Origin: Aurifilum marmelostoma | Taxonomy: Eukaryota; Ascomycota; Sordariomycetes; Diaporthales; Cryphonectriaceae | Direction of reading: 5' to 3' | DNA length: 64,000 nucleotides | Assembly (NCBI GenBank): GCA_027559495.1 | Contig: JAMXSV010000018.1 | Location: forward strand, 930,001-994,000 | Shown: positions 12,701-21,626 of the stretch, one piece after another | Numbering within the stretch: the stretch's first letter is position 1 | How the letters are laid out: every line of letters starts with the position of its first letter | Made by a program: the position numbers and the translations under genes | Notes under the pieces: generated by a model | Told to the model about the DNA's origin: nothing | Database searches by the model: none | Seen by the model: the letters and a program-made list of their open reading frames with translations, nothing else

Positions 12701-14242
12701 TGTCCATCAAGAACTTGCGCTTCTCGTCGAACTTGACACGTTCCTGCTCGAACTTGGCCATCTCCTTGAGCAGGGCCTGCGTCTCCTTGTCTTGGGCCTC
12801 GTATTCCTTGTTGCCCTTGGAGAACTTCTTCTGCAGCTCCTTGATGATGGCCTCGCTCCCGTGATGCTTCTCAAGCTCCTCGTCCAGCTGCGACTGCAAC
12901 TGCGCGACGGCCTCCTGTGTGACGATCACATTGTCGTTGCACTCGCTGATGCAGAGCTGGTAGAGAGCAGACTGCTTCGTAACGAGCTCGTTCTCGTCGC
13001 GAATGTACGCCAGAGCCTTCTCCTTCTTGTCTTCGAGACTGTTCTTCTCCTTCTCGACATGCTGAACACGGCCGCTCTTCTCCATGCATATCTCGTTGAG
13101 AGTCTCGACCTCTGTAGCGGATTCCTCGATGGGTGCCTTGTATTTGGACGTGCCGATGATATCCTCGAGATATTCGAGCAGGCCGTCATCGTGCTCGTTT
13201 GCGGCCTTGGGTTTCATCTGGGCAATCGACTCGACCTCGCCCTGGAGGATCAAGAACCGCTTGTGGTCAAGATCGACCCCGCGGTCCCTCAACAGTGTGG
13301 TCACGGTGGTAAAATTTGATGTCTTGCCGTTGATGTAGTAGCTGCTCGAGTTGTTCTTGAAAGCCTTGCGCGAGATGTATAGCTCAGAGTCGGGTATGAC
13401 TTCGTGTCCGCCACCAGGCTAGAAGAGAGAGAGAGCGAGAGACAACATGTCAGCGGACGGGGTGGTCAAGATAAGTTTAGTAGCGCACTTTGGGAAAAAC
13501 ATACATGGTCTAGGACCTCGTGGAAGTGCACAGCAACCTCGCAATGGTCCAGGTTTGGGTACTTCGCAGAGTTGTGAATCAGAGCGGAGAGTTTACCCTG
13601 GCGCATCTTGCTGGCCCGGAAGCCAAACACGAACAGGAGAGAATCGATGACATTGGACTTGCCAGAGCCGTTGGGACCCACGACAGACGAGAAGGACGCG
13701 TGAAATGGTCCGACTTCCTGGCGCCCAGCATAACTCTTGAAGTTTGTGAGGATCAGATACGTGATAACGAGACGCGGCTTTGGAGTCAGGTCCTCCACCT
13801 GGGGTATAACCATGGTGCGCGACTTGAGCACAATGTCGATAGGCTTGTCCATGACCGCGTCCAGCGGCTTGACGGGCTTGACGGTGTTCAGCAGCGTGTC
13901 CTCGATGGCGCGCCGCTGGTCATTGCCCACCGCCCCAGTGATGTCAGCCAGCGGTGTCTGGAAGCGGTCCTGCTCCGGAGTTGCGGAAGCCCTCGGCGTC
14001 ACGACAGGTTTCGTTGATGATGGAGGCTGCAGATCAGGTGCAGGCGTAGCCCTTGCGGGTGTGGCCCTCGCCGCAGCAGGTGTAGCACGGGTGGGTGTGG
14101 GCGACTCGGCAGCGGGAGGTGGAGGAGCAGGCGGCGGGACGCTCTTACGCTTCCGACCGGGTGCCTTCTTCACAGGCGGCGCCTCATCGATGTCCATGGC
14201 TGTGTCGTCTGGCTGGGCATTCTCGTCCTGGTCCTGGGGTTC

Positions 14243-14291
<49 letters not shown>

Positions 14292-14775
14292 GGCTCCTCC
14301 TCGATGCTAGGCTGGATGCTGGGCTCCACGGCGGGCGCAGTGATGGCCTCTGGCTCGACGCTCTCTTCCTTGACGGCATTCTTCTTTGGTCTGCCGCGCC
14401 TGCGCGGTGCCGGGGCAGCAGCAGGTGCTGCTATCGTCTGGTCCGCATCGAGCTGGGTCGAGTCGGCGCTGGTATTGGCAGCGGGGGTATCTCTTGCGAC
14501 GCTCTTTCTCGGGCGACCAGCCCTGCGGGGGCCGAAGACCCGGACGGAGGCGTCTCAGTCTGCGCAGGCTGCTGTGTAGTTGATCTCCTCGTCCTAGCAA
14601 CAGATGCTCTACCAACAGACCTGCGCGGCGCGCTCTTAGCAGGCACAGGCTTGAAGTCCTCTTCGCTCTCTTCTGCGGCAGAGGGTGAGGGAGAGGCATT
14701 GAGGTCGTCGTCGGAATCCTCCTCGATGATCTGTTTTCGCTTTGCCGCAGCTCGTCGGGTCGGTCGCGTCGACAT
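9720..14775 (-). CDS. smc4: condensin core subunit Smc4
   Basis: ATPase that pairs with Smc2 to compact mitotic chromosomes. Model: exons 14775..14621, 14522..13505, 13418..10059 and 9974..9720; introns of 98, 86 and 84 bp; about 1,595 residues. Seen in order: a basic, low-complexity N-terminus with poly-Q and AT-hook-like cores (AGRPRKS, RGRPKKN, PGRKRKS); Walker A GPNGSGKSNVID; a long coiled coil; the hinge around GRLGNLGAID; a second coiled coil interrupted by an acidic linker; the ABC signature LSGGEK; Walker B VMDEIDAALD. The ATG at 14775 gives MSTRPTRRAAAKRK, a usual Smc4-like start. Intron 1 (GTCTGT..GCAG) is inferred from a frame change between 14430 and 14600 and is the least certain. 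Intron 3 has no in-frame stop. Smc4 rather than Smc2 is favoured by length and the long N-terminal extension. Confidence 0.95.
10036..10051. repeat. G16 homopolymer inside Smc4 intron 3
   Basis: Sixteen consecutive G on the plus strand, just inside the donor of the last Smc4 intron (9975..10058). In the sense direction this is a C-run placed 7 bases after GT. Confidence 0.95.
14246..14290. repeat. (CTG)15 / (CAG)15 microsatellite coding poly-Q in Smc4
   Basis: Fifteen pure CTG units on the plus strand, read as CAG in the Smc4 exon and giving a run of about 15 glutamines in the N-terminal extension. Pure triplet runs of this length are usually length-variable between strains. Confidence 0.95.
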
Positions 14776-15264
14776 GATGGGCGGCGGGCTGATGAGGAGG
14801 GTTTTGGGATGGACGACAAGGGAAACAGAAGGGGTGGTGAAGAAGTCAGTCAAGCACTGGCTGTCTATGGTCCGGGTGTAGCAGTTCTACCAGTCAGATA
14901 TGTTCGTTGGCAAGAGAGTGAATGTGGGTGGTTGAGTGATGGTTGCGCAGCGTGGTTGCTCTGTGGTCCTGTCGAAAACTGGGTTCCCACTGTAGTAAAC
15001 AAAAACACGCGCTAGACGAGGGGTGAGCTCCACCAACGCAACGTGCGTGTTGTGTTGCGTCTGGGGGGTGATCGCTGAGCTCTTATCTGATAGTGTCTGC
15101 GCCTTGGTCCCACCACAGTTACTAACATCTCCGATAAGCCAGGGGCCGTCCCAACTTTCTTTCAGTCCAATCAGTTCCACGAATGTCCCCTTCACCTCCT
15201 CCAAGGCAGACAGACAGACGCCGACCTCGTCGAAGCACCACCACACAAGCCCGACACATTACAG
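14776..15264. promoter_or_regulatory. shared divergent promoter, Smc4 / ELYS-like
   Basis: The 489 bp between the Smc4 ATG (14775, minus) and the ELYS-like ATG (15265, plus). It must carry both promoters and 5' leaders. No clear TATA box is seen; the right end is C-rich and pyrimidine-rich, as in many fungal leaders. Confidence 0.6.
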
Positions 15265-16378
15265 ATGGAAGACTATACCCACTTCCACAAGGTCTTCAGA
15301 CCAGAGTGGGGATCGCCCTACGCAGACGCGGACCTAGCGCGCGACATCGAGACTGTCAGGAAGAGCTTCAATGGCGTCCTCTTCATCGACCGCGTCCTGA
15401 GGGCGCTGGGCATCACCAGGTGTACGTGCTCCTTGCCACCATTGGCTGGCTGTGGTAGCTGTTCCTCATGGCTGTGTCGTGATCCGAGATCTAACAGAGG
15501 TCCTTGCTGTCTTCTCTCTATAGCCAAAGCGTATCCGCCCAGAAACGAAAAGGCCATGTACGAGCTACACCAGCAGATTTGCGACAGCAGATCCGCGGTC
15601 CACCACAAGCTCTCCGTCTTCTACTATCTCCTGCTCGACCTCGACAGCTCACAGAGCCGTGCCAGCCATGCCGAGACCTTTGCGTACCAGTTTGGCGTGC
15701 CAGAGAAGTACAAGCTGTTCATGAAGGGGCTGTGGCTGTTGGACCGTGGAGAATTCCAGGTACGCCTGCCGTCGATTGCCCAGCTGCTGGCCGCAATATA
15801 CATCCTATGATGACGCGCTGCTGCTGACACCTGCTCGTCTACTGCAGGTGGCCCTTGAGTACCTCGCACATCCTTCTCTAGTTCCCGAGTTCGCAGACGA
15901 CATCATCACCGTCTTTGTGCAAAAGGCCAAAGATGACGACTACAGCCTCGCCCTCTCGTACTACCACGCCGTCCAGCCCGTGCTGACCAGCTCCACCGCC
16001 CTGTCACATCTCTTCGAGGCCATGGCGAGAACGAGCCTGACGGAGGCGTTCTACTTTTCCCGCACAAAGCCAGAGCCGATAAGACATCTGTTGTTTGAGC
16101 AGCTCATCGCGTCTGTTCTGGGCGGTGCGAGGTCCGGAATAGCGGCCAGGGCTACCGAGCTCGTCAGCCTGCCCCTCGACAGCGCCGAGGAGCAGTGGTT
16201 CCAAGACTACCTGACAACCGGAAACGGCCGCAGGCTGAACAATGCAAAGGACACCGTGCTGATGCGGAGGGTGGTGACGGGTCGACATGCCGAGTCGATG
16301 AACGACAAGAGCCTGGGCAGCCAGTGGGGGGCCGTCCTGGGAGGCTTCAAGAGTGGCATGGGTGGTCGGGCGGCATAG
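15265..16378 (+). CDS. ELYS-like nuclear pore assembly protein
   Basis: Small fungal relative of ELYS, a nucleoporin that links the Nup107-160/Nup84 complex to chromatin. Exons 15265..15421, 15524..15759, 15848..16378; introns 102 and 88 bp (GTACGT..TAG, GTACGC..CAG); about 307 residues. The donor at 15422 rather than 15420 is required to keep phase and gives ITRSKAYPPR. The protein is almost entirely helical and corresponds to the ELYS-like domain: exon 2 encodes PPRNEKAMYELHQQI and LSVFYYLLLDLD, exon 3 VALEYLAHPSLVPEFADDII and a TPEPIR-like helix turn (RTKPEPIRHLLFEQL). The C-terminus (QWGAVLGGFKSGMGGR) is short and basic; the large beta-propeller of animal ELYS is absent, as expected in fungi. 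Family assignment rests on remembered similarity. Confidence 0.8.
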
Positions 16379-16386
16379 AATCTGCC

Positions 16387-16443
16387 TGACAACGACGACG
16401 ACGACGACGACGATGACGGCGGCGGCGGCGGCGGCGGCGGCGG
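16387..16443. repeat. triplet repeat (ACG)n then (GGC)n
   Basis: An ACG/GAC-type run followed directly by about eight GGC units, lying just after the ELYS-like stop codon and therefore probably in its 3' untranslated region. Confidence 0.9.
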
Positions 16444-16641
16444 AAACAAAAACATCAACGGTGTCTTTTATTCGATCTGCATTTATAGCGCTGGCGTTGG
16501 GTGAAGCACGGATTAGAGGCATTCATTCATCGAATTGAAAAGCTACTTACGGTCAGCCGATAGATATCACTATTCTCTGTGTGGTTGTCTCCCTGGTTTT
16601 TTGATTATTATTATTATTATTTTTTTTTTTTTTTTCCCATC

Positions 16642-17718
16642 TCATCCGCTCAGCAGTGGTGGCTCGACCACGCCCGTCTGCTCGACAAGCCTCTTGTAGT
16701 GCTCCGTCCTGCGATGCCTATCGAATGCAAACACCCTCTCCTTGCCCTTCCTGCACCTGGCCAGATCCATCGTCGCCACGACCACCTCGTCACCCTTGGT
16801 CGTGCTCTCGGCCACGACGTGCCCGTCCGGGTCATAGATAATGCTCCCTGCGATCAGCGCCCCGCCGTCCTCGACACCACACTTGGCCACGTTGATGCTA
16901 AAGCAGGCGTTGGTGTAGCTCCCGCTCTGGCAGCTCAGGCGGTGGTGGAACAGCGCCTCGGCCTCCTGCTCCTCGGGGCTCCCGTCGTACTGCCTCGCCC
17001 AGGCCGTGGTGTTGTACCCGTCCAGCACGATCTCGACGCCCTGCAGGCCATAGCACCGCCACGCCTCGGCCCAGCGCCGGTCATTGCAGATGATCATGCC
17101 CACGATCGGATCGCCTCTCCCCTGCGCGTCGTCCTGTGCGCGGGCAGATCCCGCCCGCACCGCGCCCTCTACGAGCCCTGGCGCGCGGAAGGCCTGGAAG
17201 CCCAGGTCTCCCGGGGCGAAGTACCTCTTCTCCAGCTGCTGGTCCACACCACGGCCCGTCCTGTCGGGGATGGGCTCGACCGTGCCAGGCAGGTGCACCT
17301 TTCTATACTTGGCCACGGCCCTCCCTTGCACGCCGGAATAGTACAGCGCACTATTATAATCCCGCGTCTCCCCGTTCTCATCCGTCCACCGCTCCGCGTA
17401 CCCAAGATGCACATCCACCTTCAGCTCCCGGGCCCGCGCAAACAAGGCCCCCACGCGAGGCGAGTCCACGACTGCGTGCGGCGAGGCGTGGGACTCGGGC
17501 TCGAAGAACTCGGCCTTCTCCGCCGGGTCGTCGATCTGGTGGCGCGGGAAGAAGGTGGTGAGGGCCAGCTCGGGGAAGACGACGAGGCGGGCGCCCTGGG
17601 CGGCGGCGGTGTTCAGCAGGGCGAGCATGCGGGCGAGGATGGACTCGCGGGAGTCGGCGAGCTGGTTGGGGCCCATCTGGGCGGCGGCGACGGTGACGAG
17701 GCGGGGTGGGTGGGTCAT
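16642..17718 (-). CDS. N-carbamoyl-D-amino-acid hydrolase (nitrilase superfamily)
   Basis: Hydrolyses N-carbamoyl-D-amino acids to D-amino acid, CO2 and ammonia, the last step of hydantoin use. Single exon, 358 residues, no signal peptide. The Glu-Lys-Cys triad of the nitrilase superfamily is visible: E50 in VVFPELALTTFFPR, K140 in KYRKVHLPG, C211 in IICNDRRWAEAW. Flanking segments LEKRYFAPGDLGF, GYNTTAW and FHHRLSCQSGSYTN follow bacterial D-carbamoylases closely as I remember them; eukaryotic beta-ureidopropionases are the main alternative but differ in these blocks. It is about 50 residues longer than bacterial enzymes, mostly from insertions near residues 144-157 and 180-203. Divergent from the hydantoinase gene at 18333 with a 614 bp shared promoter, which strongly supports the pathway assignment. 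Lack of introns and this resemblance are compatible with bacterial origin, which is inference. Confidence 0.88.
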   Translation of the reverse strand: MTHPPRLVTVAAAQMGPNQLADSRESILARMLALLNTAAAQGARLVVFPELALTTFFPRHQIDDPAEKAEFFEPESHASPHAVVDSPRVGALFARARELKVDVHLGYAERWTDENGETRDYNSALYYSGVQGRAVAKYRKVHLPGTVEPIPDRTGRGVDQQLEKRYFAPGDLGFQAFRAPGLVEGAVRAGSARAQDDAQGRGDPIVGMIICNDRRWAEAWRCYGLQGVEIVLDGYNTTAWARQYDGSPEEQEAEALFHHRLSCQSGSYTNACFSINVAKCGVEDGGALIAGSIIYDPDGHVVAESTTKGDEVVVATMDLARCRKGKERVFAFDRHRRTEHYKRLVEQTGVVEPPLLSG

Positions 17719-18332
17719 TGTGAGGGCGGGGTGGTGTATGTTTATGGTGGTGGCTCTCGTATGGTAAATGTGCGTCTTGATATCATTATTATGATATTGG
17801 TTTTAATATATTGTATAACTTAATTTACACTTGTGTGGTGACAAAATGTCAAGAGGAGACCATGATGTGAGAGTGCTTTTCAACATCAGTCGAAAGCCTC
17901 TCTCCAGGTCTTTGCATGAGCCTTCTCCTTATCAAGACCAGAAGAAAGAAAAGACCGGCTGGCGATGCCGAGACTCGGAGTGATGCCGGTGCATGGAGAA
18001 GAGGACCACCACCTGTGCCCGACCCGGTGCGACTAATTTATCTTCCCCACCCCCGGAAACGACTGGCAAGCGGAACGACGGTATTTTGGTGCCGAGTGGG
18101 CAGCCTCTTATCTTGCCTATGCATGATGATGGACTGCAACGCACAATAGTCTGTCTATTGTGCAGTAGTGTGCAGCAAATGATGGCTGGTCAGAACACAC
18201 GAAGCACGGCTGGATTCAGACGGTCACTCTTGTCGTCGCCAGACTGCCTTTCTGGACGGGAACAATAAGGGAATTAGAGAAGACCACGATATATTGATGT
18301 TATTAATATTCTATGAGTCAAGAGTTTCGACA
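17719..18332. promoter_or_regulatory. divergent promoter carbamoylase / hydantoinase with three GATA boxes
   Basis: Shared upstream region of the two hydantoin-pathway genes. CTTATC at 17928-17933, TTATCT at 18038-18043 and CTTATCT at 18107-18113 are, on the minus strand, GATAAG, AGATAA and AGATAAG. These fit HGATAR, the site of AreA/NIT2 nitrogen-regulatory GATA factors. All three share one orientation and lie within 186 bp. Regulation by nitrogen source is inferred, not shown. Confidence 0.6.
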
Positions 18333-20171
18333 TGTTTGACACGATTATTAAAAATGGCCGCATCGTGAGTTGCCCTATGTAAACCTTGACAAGTTCAGTC
18401 CACATGAGCCTGTGAAGTGATGCCGCGAGCTTTGAATATAGGCATAGCTAATATCTACACAGGTCACAGCATCCGAGGTGCTGCCACTTGGCCTTGAGAT
18501 AGGTATAAAAGACGGCAAGATAGACTGCCTCGGTCGTGCGCTACAGGCAAGTGAAGAGACCCAGGTCGTGGACGCTGAAGGGGCCTACATCACTCCAGGG
18601 TCTGTCTGTTCATCAATACATACCGACCACCTCATTCACACAACATACCGCCGGAGTACTGACTCGAACAAACAAGTGGCGTCGACTCCCACGTCCATAT
18701 AGAACAAGACAACTCTCCCACAGGCGACACATGGGAGACGGGATCCCGCAGCGCCCTCGCAGGAGGCAACACCACCATCATCGCCTTTGCCAGCCAAAAG
18801 CGCCACGAGGACTCGCTCTACCCCGCCCTCGAGGCCTACCACAAAAAGGCCACAGGGAATTCCTACTGCGACTATGGCTTCCACGTGATCCTCACCAACC
18901 CGACCCAGACCGTCCTGCAGCATGAGCTGCCCCTCCTCGCCACCCGCGAGGGCATCACCTCGGTCAAGCTGTACATGACCTACGAGCCCATGAGGCTAGG
19001 CGACGCCGACCTCTTCAGCGTGCTGATGCGCGCCCGGGCCCTGGGCATGACCACCATGATCCACGCCGAGAACAGCGACATGATCGCCGCCATCACCGAG
19101 AGGCTCGCGGCCGCAGGCAACACGGGCACCTTCTTCCACGCCGTCGCCCGCCCGCAGATCGCCGAGTCGGAGGCCACGTACCGCGCCATCTCCCTCGCCG
19201 AGGTGGCGGACGCGCCCGTGCTGCTGGTGCACATGTCGGCCCCGAGGGCGGTCCAGCATGTCGCTGATGCCCAGGCGCGCCTCTTGCCCGTGCATGCCGA
19301 GACGTGCCCGCACTATCTGTATCTTGTCAGCGAGAGCCTCCGCTCGGGCCCGAGGGACGTCGAGGGGTCCAAGAATATCTGCGCGCCGCCGCTGCGGCAC
19401 GACGAGAAGGACCTCGAGGAGATCTGGCGGGCCGTGGCCAACGGGACGTTCACCGTCATCAGCTCCGACCACGCACCGGCAGCGTTTGATCATGAGTGTG
19501 GCAAGAAGGGGCGGGCGGTGGAGACGGCGAGTGTGGATGAGCACGGTGTGATCCATGCTGACTTTCGGAAGGTTCCCAATGGGCTGCCGGGGATCGAGAC
19601 GAGGCTGCCGTTGCTGTTTGATAGGACATTTGATCCCTCTGCTGCTGCTGCTGCTGCTGCATGTGGGCGCGGGGGTTTTCACGACGATGACAAAATTCGC
19701 ATCTCTCTCCCGCGCTTTGTTGCGCTGACATCGACCAACCCGGCGAGACTGTATGGGCTTGGTGATCGCAAGGGCAGCCTGATGCCTGGGTTTGATGCTG
19801 ACCTGGTCATTTGGTATCCTGAGGAAGAGGGCGAGCCGTCGCCTGTGGGGTCATTCTCATCGACGGGATTACCATCTCCACATGCTGTCCTACAAAACGG
19901 TGACACGAGAGAGGCGGTCAAGTTCCGCATCACAAACGAGGTGCTTCACCACAGGATCGACTATACGCCGTTTGAGGGCATCGAGGTCCGCAACTGGCCT
20001 CGCCTGGTCTTCCTCCGGGGCAGGCTTGTCTGGGACAGAGATGGTGGCGGGCTTGTTGGTGCCAGGTCGGAGGGTCAGTTCCTGAAGAGGGACAAGTCGA
20101 GCATACTGACGGGGCAGATGGGGAGGCGGGCTGCTGGTATGATGGACGGCGAGCGGAAGTATTGGATGTAG
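18333..20171 (+). CDS. D-hydantoinase / dihydropyrimidinase-type cyclic amidohydrolase
   Basis: Opens 5-substituted hydantoins (or dihydropyrimidines) to N-carbamoyl amino acids. Exons 18333..18365, 18463..18599, 18677..20171; introns 97 and 77 bp (GTGAGT..CAG, GTCTGT..AAG); about 554 residues, cytosolic. Full binuclear-metal set is present: HVH at 62/64 in GGVDSHVHI, carboxylated lysine K154 in TSVKLYM, H186 in MIHAEN, H242 in VHMSAP and D321 in SSDHAP. The block ICAPPLRHDE and the late SLPRFVALTSTNPARLYGL follow the hydantoinase/dihydropyrimidinase family. Unusual: a (GCT)n-coded run of seven alanines near 19640-19660 in a surface-loop region and an extended C-terminal tail ending ERKYWM. 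Neighbouring carbamoylase and racemase argue for hydantoinase rather than pyrimidine-degradation activity, but the sequence alone does not separate the two. Confidence 0.9.
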
Positions 20172-21051
20172 ATCATTGTCACCCGAGAAGCAGGTTTCTT
20201 TTGGTTGTGGCGATGGCCGTGTCAAGAAGACCGAGCATTTCGATGTTGTTAATATCCCAATTTCGGCGTGATCTCAAATTGGGATGACTGCTGATAAGGA
20301 CTTTCACGTATACTCGAGTAATCTCATGCCTCGAGTAGACTCGATACAGCACTGATTTGTGGGATGATATTATTGACCCAATAAATATTGAGCAGTAATT
20401 ATCTCTATTCACCCCCCGATAACACACACATATCCCATCATCTATGCATCATAACGCTCTGGAGATAATGCAATGTGATGAATCCTCAAATCATTGTGTG
20501 TCTTGTTCGTCGTTGGAGGGGCATTTGTGGCAACGGGCCGTCGCAAAACATGTCTCGGGTGATGTCACAATGATGAGTGCGCTCGACCACCCAGGGCGAC
20601 TGTAAATGCAGCAGAATTTCTGTGCATACTCCGCGTCCAAAATCAAGATCTTGGCTGCATGGTGGCCACCAAAGACAGTAATTACTGGCTGCGGCGCCGA
20701 TCTGCTGTTCGTGGTGGGCAAACATGTTGCTCTCCCGGGTTTTTATTGGTTCCCCTCACGTCATGGTGAGCGATGATCACGCGGCTCAGACGGGTCTCGC
20801 GGTTTAATCCTGCGAAGCTTCTCGCATCTTTTGTGTGATGAGGTGATTGATTCCTATAAACACCAGACTGCCTGCTTGTTGAAAAAGATGAATGATTTCC
20901 ACATTTCAACTACAATAGCAAGGACTCCTTTTGCACAATACTTAAAGGACTATTAACAGACCTCGTTTCAAGAAACGACCACCAATCAAGAAACACCAAG
21001 AAGTTCATAGCGACAATCATCTCTTGCCCAAGTTTATCCCCAACCTTTACA
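20172..21051. promoter_or_regulatory. hydantoinase 3' flank and promoter/leader of small His-rich ORF
   Basis: About 880 bp. TATAAA at 20855-20860 lies 192 bp before the ATG at 21052, and the stretch 20930-21050 is a CA-rich leader typical of highly expressed fungal genes. GATAAG occurs near 20294 and AGATAA near 20463. No other ORF is credible. Confidence 0.5.
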
Positions 21052-21279
21052 ATGCCCGGATCGATCCTGGACCAATTCTTCGACATGTGTGATGTTATAC
21101 TGGAGAAGATTGGAGGGGCGTACTACAAGGTGACACCCGGAAAGCAGCTCGGACAGTCCCACGATTACAAGCGGGAGGAAGAGGCTGCAGCTCGTCAGCA
21201 GCAAGACCAGGAGCAGCAGCAGCAGCATCATCACCATCACCATCATCATCATGGTGAAGACCATCATGGTAGGGGATGA
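21052..21279 (+). CDS. small hypothetical protein with poly-Q / poly-His tail
   Basis: 75 codons, unknown function. The first 45 residues look like ordinary protein (MPGSILDQFFDMCDVILEKI, then GGAYYKVTPGKQLGQSHDYK), followed by an Arg/Gln/Glu stretch and nine consecutive His before GEDHHGRG. Supporting expression: TATAAA 192 bp upstream, a CA-rich leader and a fair start context. It sits between the hydantoinase and the racemase. The His run could bind Zn, Ni or Cu, though it is coded by a CAT/CAC repeat and may be drift. It could be a real small fungal gene; I recognise no family. Confidence 0.5.
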   Translation: MPGSILDQFFDMCDVILEKIGGAYYKVTPGKQLGQSHDYKREEEAAARQQQDQEQQQQHHHHHHHHHGEDHHGRG

Positions 21280-21626
21280 AAGGCTCGTGTGCTGTTGGTC
21301 TCAGGATGGTTGTCAGTCAGAACGACGTTTGAAGATCGGCACGGAGGATATCCAGGTTGGGCAGCTATAGCCTATACGAGGAGTGATCGATCTGTGATGG
21401 CCGGGGGCCTTGTCAACGGAGGAGATGGAGATGTAATCGGCTTCAACCCCGGACGGGCCTGGACCAGATCGGCCCCATCTGCCGGGCGGAGGATACGCTC
21501 CCACCGGTCCTTATCAACAACATTCCACTACAGAACCCTACGATGGGCTCTTCAAGAAATATACACACTTCTAAGGATTACTACATCGTAATTGCACATC
21601 AACAAGAATTATCTGCACCACATACC
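21280..21626. other. short spacer upstream of racemase
   Basis: 347 bp between the small ORF and the racemase ATG. Open in one frame from 21289 to 21591 but without coding character. It must carry the racemase promoter and leader. Confidence 0.5.

Noticed and set aside
16579..17823. 414-codon plus-strand open frame
   Set aside because: Antisense of the carbamoylase; the minus strand has the catalytic triad in order.
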